Both the position numbers and the translations under genes were made by a program. Under the pieces are notes generated by a model. That model did not search any database and had not been told where the DNA came from. It worked only from the letters and a program-made list of their open reading frames with translations. Shown one piece after another: positions 34,036-40,673 of a stretch of 64,000 nucleotides of DNA (positions within the stretch are counted from its first letter, which is position 1; each line of letters opens with the position of its first letter). This DNA is from Bauldia sp. (GTDB lineage: Bacteria; Pseudomonadota; Alphaproteobacteria; Rhizobiales; Kaistiaceae), in the NCBI GenBank assembly GCA_028284325.1, contig JANQRX010000003.1, positions 62,001 through 126,000 on the forward strand, given 5' to 3'.

Positions 34036-34719
34036 TCAGGGGCGCGCGCAGGCTTCTTCGGGCGATACCGGTAGCTCGATCCACTTCGTCGCGAGGAACA
34101 GCTCCTCAACACGCCGGACAGCGATCAACGGCCGGGCCTCCCCGTCCGTTGGCCCCGGAACCTGGAGCCATGTCGGCCCGCCGGGATCAAGGTCGTGGAT
34201 GGCCGCGCAAGGGCCGGTCTTTTGCAGCCCCGGATCTTCGCTGGCTGCGCCGGCATACACGCCGATATGCGAAGCTCCCTCGAAGTCCTGGCCGATGACG
34301 AGGTCGCCGACCGCGTACGCGTCGTGGCGCGCGACGACAACTGTGCCCGTCGAAAACGGTTCTGGGGCCGGCGTGGTCACGCGGAGCATGTAGGAACGAT
34401 CATCCTCAAACCAGATGCCGGCGATCGCGATCGCCAGAAAGACCAGAGGCGGCCAGTATCGTCGCCGGTGACTCCGCGATTGTCGCAACAACCAGATCGA
34501 ATGGAGAATCAGACCGACGGACAGCACGACTGAGATGGTCCAGAGGTGCCGAATGTAGACGATGTCGAACAGCACGTCGTAACGCTGGAAGCCGAGCAGG
34601 TACGCCACCAGAATCGGGAGAATCGCGACCAGTGGGAGACTGCCAGCCGCAAAGGACCCCGCGTAGGGCAGCACCACATTCATGGCGGCGAAAACCACCA
34701 GCTTCCAGCGTTTGGTCAT
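34036..34719 (-). CDS. Membrane protein with extracytoplasmic C-terminal domain, copy 1
   Basis: A 227-residue protein with about four N-terminal membrane segments (LVVFAAMNVVLPYAGSF, LVAILPILVAYLLGF, ISVVLSVGLILHSIWLL, WPPLVFLAIAIAGIWF). A C-terminal domain follows (GTVVVARHDAYAVGDLVIGQ ... PEEACARP). The VVVAR..YAVGDLVIG pattern recalls the beta fold of S24/S26 peptidases but lacks an evident Ser-Lys dyad. It is a paralogue of the next gene, in tandem, between scaffold and portal genes. Function unknown. Confidence 0.65.
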   Translation of the reverse strand: MTKRWKLVVFAAMNVVLPYAGSFAAGSLPLVAILPILVAYLLGFQRYDVLFDIVYIRHLWTISVVLSVGLILHSIWLLRQSRSHRRRYWPPLVFLAIAIAGIWFEDDRSYMLRVTTPAPEPFSTGTVVVARHDAYAVGDLVIGQDFEGASHIGVYAGAASEDPGLQKTGPCAAIHDLDPGGPTWLQVPGPTDGEARPLIAVRRVEELFLATKWIELPVSPEEACARP

Positions 34720-34751
34720 GAATGGAGCACCGGTCGCAAGCCGACGCGCCG

Positions 34752-35363
34752 TCAGAGGCGCGCGCAGGCTTCTTCGGGGGATTTGGGCAGTTCCACCCAG
34801 CCCGCCCGCAAGAACACCTGATTCACTTTCCGGGCGGCCGACAAGGGTCCGTCGTACTTGGTCGAGCATTCGGCCAGCGCTGCGGCTGAAGCACCGCCAT
34901 GGATGCCGTAACGCACGACACCGTTGTCGTCCCGGCCTGCAACAAGATCGCCTGGCGCCACGTCGCGCTCGCGAGCGACGAGGACGGCACCCTCCGGAAA
35001 CGGTCCGGCCGCAGGCGCGTCAACGCGGAACATGTAAGAGTCGTCGTCCTCGAACAGGATGGCGAGGGCAGCTGCGGCAGCGAAGGCGAGTATCGGCCAG
35101 TACCGCGACCGGTGCTCTTGTGAACCCAGTAGCAACCAGACCGAATGGAGAAATAGCCCGGCGGACAGCACCGAAGTCATGAACCAGAGATGCCGAACGT
35201 AGACGATGTCGAACAGCACATCGTAACGCTGGAAGGCGAGGAGATATGCGAACAGAATAGGGAGGATCGCGACCAGCCTGACCCTGCCCGCCGCAAACGA
35301 ACCCGAGTACGGCAGCACCAGGTTCATGGCGATGAAAACCATCAGCTTCCAGCGTTCGGTCAT
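34752..35363 (-). CDS. Membrane protein with extracytoplasmic C-terminal domain, copy 2
   Basis: A 203-residue paralogue of the gene at 34036-34719, with the same four-helix region (FQRYDVLFDIVYVRHLW is nearly identical) and the same C-terminal end (LPKSPEEACARL). The soluble domains differ more (GAVLVARERDVAPGDLVAGR). Tandem duplication with divergence only outside the membrane suggests matching to variable partners. ATG at 35363; its own promoter lies at 35,405-35,433. Confidence 0.65.
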   Translation of the reverse strand: MTERWKLMVFIAMNLVLPYSGSFAAGRVRLVAILPILFAYLLAFQRYDVLFDIVYVRHLWFMTSVLSAGLFLHSVWLLLGSQEHRSRYWPILAFAAAAALAILFEDDDSYMFRVDAPAAGPFPEGAVLVARERDVAPGDLVAGRDDNGVVRYGIHGGASAAALAECSTKYDGPLSAARKVNQVFLRAGWVELPKSPEEACARL

Positions 35364-35404
35364 AGGGTAGGTACCAGCCGTTCCTTGCACCAGTTTGGGT
35401 TCAC

Positions 35405-35433
35405 AACTTAGACGAGAGGCGAAGACCCATCAA
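35405..35433 (-). promoter_or_regulatory. Promoter of the duplicated membrane-protein pair
   Basis: Minus-strand TTGATG (35433-35428), 17-bp spacer, TAAGTT (35410-35405). The extended -35 (ACAACTTGATGG) resembles that of the effector cassettes (ACAACTTGAAGTGG). Confidence 0.45.
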
Positions 35434-35447
35434 GTTGTAGTGCTCGT

Positions 35448-37130
35448 TCACCGTCCTTCATGGCGCCCCCGCCCATCTGTAGCTTCACGCTCATCCGCCG
35501 TCTCGCCGGTTTCCACCTCACCGGCATCGCCCTTCCCATCCAGAAGATGACCGAACTCGCCGATAGCGCCGAGCGCGTCGCGAAGATCGCCCTCCTCCTG
35601 TTTGTCGCGAACGGCCTGCTCGTCGTTCAGCCATTTCGCCGGCCAGCCGAGCGCCCGGAGCGAATCCCGCGCCGCTTCGGTGACGTTGACGTTGGCCTTC
35701 TGCGCCGGATCGAGCGCGGCCGCCTGATCGACCACGGCCAGGCCCTCGGCGAAGATCGCCGCCTGGCCCTCGTCGGCCGCGTCGGCAAGGCGTGACGAGA
35801 ACGTGAAGTGCACCTCCGCATCCAGCAGTTCGGGCGGCATCGCCTCGGGCGGCCCGAAGGCCCCGTGGGCGCGCAGGATCGCGAAGTCGAGCATGCACAG
35901 CGGCGCGTTGTATTCCTGCTCGATCGGCTCGAACAGCGGTGCGGCGGCGCGGATGTGTTCTTCGATCCGCCGGCGCACCTCGAACGCGGTCATCTTGCCG
36001 GCGTCGATCTCCGGCATCTGGATCTTGTCGAGGAAGAAGCCGTGGCGCACGTCCTTCTGCAGTGCCTGGGCGATCTCGAAGCCGATCGGCATGCCGCCGC
36101 GATCCTGGGTCAGCGGCCGCAACACTTCGCCCAGCCGCTCGTCGTACTCCACGTCCGCCCAGGTGAGCCCGCCGGCATAGAGCGCCACGTCGGAGCGCAG
36201 CGCCTCCTGCACGGCGATCATGGGCGGATCGACGAACTTCTCGCCCGCTTCCCGCAGCGTCCGCACCACCGCCTGCAGCGTGCGCGCGTCCGGCAGCACC
36301 AGTTCCGTCGCCGGCGAGCGCGCATACTGCGAGTCGCTCACCGTCTGCCAGCGCGGCACCACGTGGCCGAACCAGGCGCGCCCGGCTTCCTCCAGCACGG
36401 TCTCGCTCGCCATCTCCACGTAGAGCGACACGAAGGGGAAGCGCGCCTGTCCTCCGTCCGTCCGCCCTTCGTCGTAGAGGCGGGCCGGCACAACGATCCG
36501 CCGACACGCGAAGGTCGTTTCCGGATCGGTACGGAAGGCGCGCTTCACCTCTTCGCTCGCCGTCTCCGGCCACAGCGCCATCAGCTGCCGCGCCGTCGGC
36601 GACCAGTTGCGGTGGAGCACGTCGACCACGCCTTCCGCGTTCTCGCTCCACGCGCAGTCGCGGATGTGGTGGCAACGGTGGATCAGCGCCGTCCCGTCGC
36701 TGTTGATGTCGGCCTCGATCACCGCCTGGCCGAAGGCTGCGAAATCGTGGTCGGCTTCCCGCGTGGCGCGGGTGAACTGCGCGGCCGGGTCGTACATCGC
36801 CCGGCGCTGGATGTCGGTCATGTATTCCAGCGCGCGGCGGACCGCGTCGGTCTGGTCGAGCGCCTCGTTGCGCACGTGCAGCGAAAACCAGCGCGCGCCC
36901 CGCGGCCGCAGCATGGCCGCAAACAGGTTGCCGAGTTCCCGCCGCGCGATGGCGGGGAAGGAGGAGAACAGATGCGCCGCGAACTCCTGTCCCCGGCCGC
37001 GTCGTGTCGTGAAGTCGGCGCGTTCGGGATAGAAGTTCTCGGCGATCTCCTGCCACAGGGTGAGCAGCGAGGTACGCTGCGCAAACAGGCTGTCGCCCAT
37101 CTTGATGAGGTCGCGGGCGCGGGTGTCCAT
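35448..37130 (-). CDS. Portal (head-to-tail connector) protein
   Basis: A 560-residue podovirus portal. The N-terminus (SLLTLWQEIAENFYPERADF, AIARRELGNLFAAMLRPRGA, RWFSLH) and the block FAAFGQAVIEADI are the family pattern of T7 gp8-like connectors. Later landmarks are ALYAGGLTWADVEYDERLGE and the acidic tail. Twelve copies form the DNA gate at one capsid vertex. ATG start; a small conserved phage gene lies 38 bp upstream. Confidence 0.87.
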   Translation of the reverse strand: MDTRARDLIKMGDSLFAQRTSLLTLWQEIAENFYPERADFTTRRGRGQEFAAHLFSSFPAIARRELGNLFAAMLRPRGARWFSLHVRNEALDQTDAVRRALEYMTDIQRRAMYDPAAQFTRATREADHDFAAFGQAVIEADINSDGTALIHRCHHIRDCAWSENAEGVVDVLHRNWSPTARQLMALWPETASEEVKRAFRTDPETTFACRRIVVPARLYDEGRTDGGQARFPFVSLYVEMASETVLEEAGRAWFGHVVPRWQTVSDSQYARSPATELVLPDARTLQAVVRTLREAGEKFVDPPMIAVQEALRSDVALYAGGLTWADVEYDERLGEVLRPLTQDRGGMPIGFEIAQALQKDVRHGFFLDKIQMPEIDAGKMTAFEVRRRIEEHIRAAAPLFEPIEQEYNAPLCMLDFAILRAHGAFGPPEAMPPELLDAEVHFTFSSRLADAADEGQAAIFAEGLAVVDQAAALDPAQKANVNVTEAARDSLRALGWPAKWLNDEQAVRDKQEEGDLRDALGAIGEFGHLLDGKGDAGEVETGETADEREATDGRGRHEGR

Positions 37131-37168
37131 GGGATGGTGTCCGTTCGGTTGGTTTGCAGATGGAGGGG

Positions 37169-37366
37169 TCAGCGGCCGAGCTTGCCGATCGAGCCGGTCA
37201 GCGAGCGCAGGCCGTCGGTGAGCACCGTCGACAGCCGGCCGGTGCGCCGGCGCAGCGCCGTGCGGGCGCGGTTGCGCGCGGCGATCATCGCCGCGTTGTT
37301 GTCGACCGGCAGGCGGGTGGGTTTCGGGGGCGGCGGCGTCGAGACGCGGCCAAACAGTCCGGCCAT
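37169..37366 (-). CDS. Small pre-portal phage protein
   Basis: A 65-residue basic protein starting MAGLFGRVSTPPPPKPTRLP and continuing with an Ala/Arg helix (AAMIAARNRARTALRRRTG). Short proteins of this form (MGGLFG..., Pro run, Arg-rich helix) precede portal genes in many podovirus clusters. Function unknown. Confidence 0.65.
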   Translation of the reverse strand: MAGLFGRVSTPPPPKPTRLPVDNNAAMIAARNRARTALRRRTGRLSTVLTDGLRSLTGSIGKLGR

Positions 37367-37405
37367 GGGCAGGATCTCCTTCTGTGTTGGTGGTGTGATG
37401 AAAGA

Positions 37406-37427
37406 AGCCCGCGACGTGGCGCGGGCT
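37406..37427 (-). terminator. Hairpin terminator upstream of the portal block
   Basis: An 8-bp stem AGCCCGCG/CGCGGGCT with a 6-nt loop; on the minus strand it is followed by TCTTTC. It separates the small membrane-protein genes from the portal genes. Confidence 0.45.
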
Positions 37428-37588
37428 CGGCTGGAGAGCGGTGTGTCTTCAGTCAGGCCAGGCGGCCCGTCGCTCCAGTGGGGTCGGCAGGCCGGTGCTG
37501 CGTTTCTAGGCAGCCGATGGCTTGTTGCCGGCCGTTGCCATCATCGTCGCGGCGATGTCGCCACGGCCATCGTGCGCAGCATTGCCAT

Positions 37589-37828
37589 TCAGCCCCACAT
37601 GCGGATGACCAAGAAGGGACCGAGGAGCGCAAACGTCGCGGCCATCGAAGCGGCGGTCGAAACGACGAAAGCGATCAACGACCATGCCGAGATAAACGGG
37701 AGTGCCGTCCGGTACATGAAGGCCACGTAGACATACGTCGGGAGGAAGCCGACGACTAACAACGTGGCCAGGATGCTCGCCCAATGCGATGCCGCCCACA
37801 TGAAATAGGCCGGTAACAGCCAATCCAA
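37589..37828 (-). CDS. Small membrane protein, array member 1 (candidate immunity)
   Basis: A 79-residue protein with two or three hydrophobic segments (WASILATLLVVGFLPTYVYV, FISAWSLIAFVVSTAASM). A TTG at 37828 has GAGGGAGG upstream; an ATG at 37801 would give a shorter form. The pattern P-x-Y-x-Y...M...SxxSL is shared with three other small membrane proteins at 37840, 39177 and 39435. These lie downstream of toxin-like fragments, so immunity is inferred. Confidence 0.5.
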   Translation of the reverse strand: MDWLLPAYFMWAASHWASILATLLVVGFLPTYVYVAFMYRTALPFISAWSLIAFVVSTAASMAATFALLGPFLVIRMWG

Positions 37829-37839
37829 GCCCCCCTCCC

Positions 37840-38148
37840 TCAGTCCGAAAACCGTTGTCGAAGCTCGCCGGGCGCGTTGTTGCCCGGGCTTGCGCCCGCC
37901 CCCGGAATCTCGATCGGATCGCACTCTTGATAGGCGCAGCTTCCATACTGGAGAACGTAGAAGATGACCGCGAATGTGGCGAAGTAGACCGTGGGGAAGA
38001 AAAGGACGAGAGACTTCAGGGATACGAACGTCCAGGATCTCCAGTACATCAGGGCCAAGTACCCATACACCGGCGCAAGCGCGATCAGGAAAATCGACGG
38101 ATAGAAGCCGATTGCATCCAGCGTCGCGTTGACGAGTTGCTCAATCAT
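37840..38148 (-). CDS. Small membrane protein, array member 2 (candidate immunity)
   Basis: A 102-residue protein with three hydrophobic segments (YPSIFLIALAPVYGYLALMY, SLKSLVLFFPTVYFATFAVI) and a polar tail. It shares APVYGYLALMY and SxKSLVLFFP with array members at 37589 and 39435. Its ATG overlaps the stop of the truncated immunity remnant upstream by 8 bp. No known family. Confidence 0.58.
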   Translation of the reverse strand: MIEQLVNATLDAIGFYPSIFLIALAPVYGYLALMYWRSWTFVSLKSLVLFFPTVYFATFAVIFYVLQYGSCAYQECDPIEIPGAGASPGNNAPGELRQRFSD

Positions 38149-38350
38149 GGCCGCTGGGTCGGGCTAACCGTTCGGCGACGGCCTGCTCCGGTTCCATCAT
38201 CGGATCGATAAGGCAAAACAGGATGTCCGGGTGCCACGGCGAGGCGAACCGACCGGCGCCGATGACGAGTTCGAACCGGTCTCTCAGCTCGCGCAGAAGG
38301 CCACGGGCCTCATCACTCGATAGGAAGAAACGGTAGGCGTGATATGACAT
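38141..38350 (-). pseudogene. Truncated copy of the nuclease-effector immunity gene
   Basis: A 69-residue frame whose first ~50 residues (MSYHAYRFFLSSDEARGLLR, ELRDRFELVIGAGRFASPWH) match the protein at 40027-40638 closely, after which the match ends and about 19 unrelated residues follow. With the toxin-tip fragment just upstream it forms a 272-bp duplicate (38201-38472) of 40489-40760, including the same 35-bp gap. It is a displaced, broken immunity gene. Confidence 0.8.
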
Positions 38351-38385
38351 GACTGGCGTATGACGCGCGTTCGGTTCCGGCAGAT

Positions 38386-38472
38386 CTAGTTAAACTGAAC
38401 GAACGTCAACTCGACCTCATCGACATCGAACTCCTCAATGACGATATCGGCCGCACTTTGATAGTCCTTGAT
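38386..38472 (-). pseudogene. Orphan tip of the nuclease-like effector
   Basis: 28 codons plus stop encoding IKDYQSAADIVIEEFDVDEV...FVQFN, matching the last 28 residues of the effector at 40674-42647 (IKDYQSAADILIKEFDFDEV...YVQYN). It has no start codon and begins 1 bp after the stop codon of the gene before it. Displaced C-terminal tips of this kind are typical of polymorphic toxin loci. Confidence 0.85.
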
Positions 38473-38473
38473 C

Positions 38474-39040
38474 CTAGTCGGGGCCCGGGTAGCCACAGCG
38501 GACCAGGACCCCGTCGCCGACCGGTTTGGCCGTGGGGCTGGCAATTCTGAAGTCCCTCGACGTGTGCGGATCGTACCGGTCGGTCAGGATGATGATGGCA
38601 TTTCGACCATACTCAAAGCTGACCGCTTCCACGTTGTCGCGATCGTTTCCACCATCGAGATCGATGTAATGGAGGTCGACGCCCGCACCGTACGACGGCA
38701 TGTCCATGAACTCCAGATCAAGACCGACCGCTTCTAGATAATGGGGTTTTGCATACCCGCGGGAAAGGCCGTTGTTCTTTCCGACCCAACCCCAGAATCG
38801 TTCCTCCGAGAGATTGGTTTCAACCCAATTCTGCATGTAGGCAACTTTGGCGTCGTCCCGCGCGATCTCCTCCAAGGCTGCACACCGGTCGCCGCTGCTA
38901 CGCCCAACAGCAAACGCCAGCAGTAAGAAAACCAAGATCGGCGAAAAGAACAGAACCACCAGGATCAAAGGCCTATAGGGCCCGTAAAGGCCGGTGCGTC
39001 GACCCGCGCTTGCAGAATCCCACGGCCCTTCTCGTTTCAT
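38474..39040 (-). CDS. Membrane-anchored protein of unknown function
   Basis: A 188-residue protein with one N-terminal helix (PLILVVLFFSPILVFLLLAF) and an extracytoplasmic domain with CAALEEIARDD, WVETNLSEERFWGWVGKNNG and a final VLVRCGYPGPD. The ATG at 39040 has GGAG upstream; a longer frame reaches 39073. It lies inside the array of toxin fragments and small membrane proteins, so an immunity role is possible but unsupported by homology. Confidence 0.6.
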   Translation of the reverse strand: MKREGPWDSASAGRRTGLYGPYRPLILVVLFFSPILVFLLLAFAVGRSSGDRCAALEEIARDDAKVAYMQNWVETNLSEERFWGWVGKNNGLSRGYAKPHYLEAVGLDLEFMDMPSYGAGVDLHYIDLDGGNDRDNVEAVSFEYGRNAIIILTDRYDPHTSRDFRIASPTAKPVGDGVLVRCGYPGPD

Positions 39041-39176
39041 TTGTGGCTCCTTGGCGGCGCGTCCCGAACGCATGACCTGGACGATCGATCACTGTCGCGC
39101 ATATGCCTGCGCTCCATACCATCCACTAAGCTCGCCTCGCCGACAAAATCGTACGCCGGCGCAAACGTTGGCCGAA

Positions 39177-39428
39177 CTACACGAGCGGGGCGAGGAACAA
39201 GACAAGACCGAAAAGTGCTGATGCCGAGGCCGAAAGATAAAGAAACACCAGCGAACTCGCCGTGAGAAACGGCCGCCGGAACACGATCATGAACAACAGG
39301 TAAGGAAGAATCGGGATAAGGCTGAACAACAGCCAGAACCCCCATGTCAAGATCGCCAGAATCCATTCTTCCGTTGGAAGCCTGGAGACGTAGCGCAGTC
39401 CGTCGAGATACAAATCAAGAATGAACAC
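39177..39428 (-). CDS. Small membrane protein, array member 3 (candidate immunity)
   Basis: An 83-residue protein with two hydrophobic segments (WILAILTWGFWLLFSLIPIL, SLVFLYLSASASALFGLVLF), starting with GTG. It weakly shares the L-I-P...Y...M...SSLV layout with the other array members. It follows array member 4 by 6 bp on the same strand. Confidence 0.52.
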   Translation of the reverse strand: MFILDLYLDGLRYVSRLPTEEWILAILTWGFWLLFSLIPILPYLLFMIVFRRPFLTASSLVFLYLSASASALFGLVLFLAPLV

Positions 39429-39434
39429 GATGAC

Positions 39435-39635
39435 CTAAAGCCACTGCACGACGGACAACACCAGAAAAAGAAACGCCGTCGTCGATAGTGCGATAGCGGG
39501 TACAAACAACACCAGCGACTTCCACGACGTGAACCGGAGCCGTATGACCCGCATGAACACGACGTAGGCGTGGACCGGCGTCAGGCTGACGGCGAGCACA
39601 CCGACGACGACCAGCAACTCCGGGATCGTCATCAT
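39435..39635 (-). CDS. Small membrane protein, array member 4 (candidate immunity)
   Basis: A 66-residue protein with two hydrophobic segments (LLVVVGVLAVSLTPVHAYVV, SLVLFVPAIALSTTAFLFLV). TPVHAYVVFM and SWKSLVLFVP match array member 2 (APVYGYLALM, SLKSLVLFFP). It starts 3 bp after the stop of the orphan toxin tip upstream, the place expected for that tip's immunity gene. Confidence 0.55.
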   Translation of the reverse strand: MMTIPELLVVVGVLAVSLTPVHAYVVFMRVIRLRFTSWKSLVLFVPAIALSTTAFLFLVLSVVQWL

Positions 39636-39638
39636 ATT

Positions 39639-39945
39639 TCAACGCTTTCCCGAGCGAAGCTTCTCGGCGACAAGTTCGTCCAAGTCACCCCATACCCATT
39701 CGTCGACAGCGACATTGACACCACCCCATCGACCCGAGCCGCCACCTGTCGTGACGATGTGGTACTGGCCATCCTTCGACACGATCCTGCGTTCCACCCA
39801 TCCGGGATAAAGCGCGTGGCCTGGCAGTGGTACATTTCGCACGCCGATCTGTACGCCCTGATCATTGTAGATTGCCGATGTAGCCACCTCGCCCACTTTG
39901 ATACCAAGTAGCCGCAAGCTTCGTCAGCAACCCCGACGACGCCAT
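39639..39945 (-). pseudogene. Effector remnant: duplicated head joined out of frame to an orphan C-terminal domain
   Basis: The ATG at 39945 opens MASSGLLTKLAA, and the DNA 39911-39982 matches 42613-42684, the head of the nuclease effector plus its upstream sequence. The match stops at 39911. From there a different frame encodes LLGIKVGEVATSAIYNDQGV, GWVERRIVSKDGQYHIVTTG and ends DELVAEKLRSGKR, a ~90-residue domain unlike the nuclease tip. The head frame itself stops soon after the junction. It reads as a recombined, inactivated effector with an alternative tip, followed at once by a small membrane protein. Confidence 0.75.
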
Positions 39946-40026
39946 GGCTCAATCTCCATCGTTGTTCGTCGGCCAAGGCGCGTCGTTGAGCCTGACAGCC
40001 GAGCGACCCCATCGAGGTCGCGGCGG

Positions 40027-40638
40027 CTACCCCCTGAGTTTGAGTGGAGGGCCCGACCACCAGTCGGGGAGCAGCGGCGTGGGCTTCGGGTATCCGAGCC
40101 ACATGGTCCCGCTGTCGTTCGGCTCGATATCGCCCCCTGATTCCGCAACACGAACGGTGTCGTCCGTGGCCTTGGCCGGAAAAAGCCGGACGGTCTTCTC
40201 CTCGTGGTCGACGAAGTACATGGGGTGATGGGCCTTCTTGCGCAGGTACCGCCGCACCCGGTCGAACAGCCTCTTGCGTTCCGGGACTTCGATCGTCTCT
40301 TTGCCCAACTCCATGATGGTGGTGTCGACGGTCAACCGGCCGATATATGCGTTGCCCGGTCGCTCTTTGAACGCCGACAGCTGCAGACAGATGTTGCAAG
40401 CTTTGTGAACGGACATGCTGTCGGGATCGTACGCATCGTCGTGGATGAGATAGATGAAGGTAAAGTCATACAGGTCTAGCTCCGTTGCCGGATCGATGAG
40501 GCGAAACGGGATGTCCGGGTGCCACGGCGAGGCGAACCGATCAGCGCCGATGACGAGTTCGAACCGGTCTCTCAGTTCGCATAGAAGCCCTCGGGTTTCA
40601 TCACTCGACAGAAAGAAGCGGTAGGCGTGATTGGACAT
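40027..40638 (-). CDS. Cytoplasmic partner of the nuclease-like effector (candidate immunity protein)
   Basis: A 203-residue soluble protein without signal or membrane segment (MSNHAYRFFLSSDETRGLLC, DLYDFTFIYLIHDDAYDPDS, RRYLRKKAHHPMYFVDHEEK). It starts 35 bp after the effector stop. A truncated second copy lies with an effector tip at 38141-38472, and the two were duplicated together. Its cytoplasmic location suits protection against a nuclease. No known family. Confidence 0.7.
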   Translation of the reverse strand: MSNHAYRFFLSSDETRGLLCELRDRFELVIGADRFASPWHPDIPFRLIDPATELDLYDFTFIYLIHDDAYDPDSMSVHKACNICLQLSAFKERPGNAYIGRLTVDTTIMELGKETIEVPERKRLFDRVRRYLRKKAHHPMYFVDHEEKTVRLFPAKATDDTVRVAESGGDIEPNDSGTMWLGYPKPTPLLPDWWSGPPLKLRG

Positions 40639-40673
40639 GACGGGTGTGTGACGCGCGTTGGGTTCCGGCAGGT

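Noticed and set aside
35808-37730. A 640-codon plus-strand frame opposite the portal gene
   Set aside because: Extends across several minus-strand genes with typical antisense composition and no motif.
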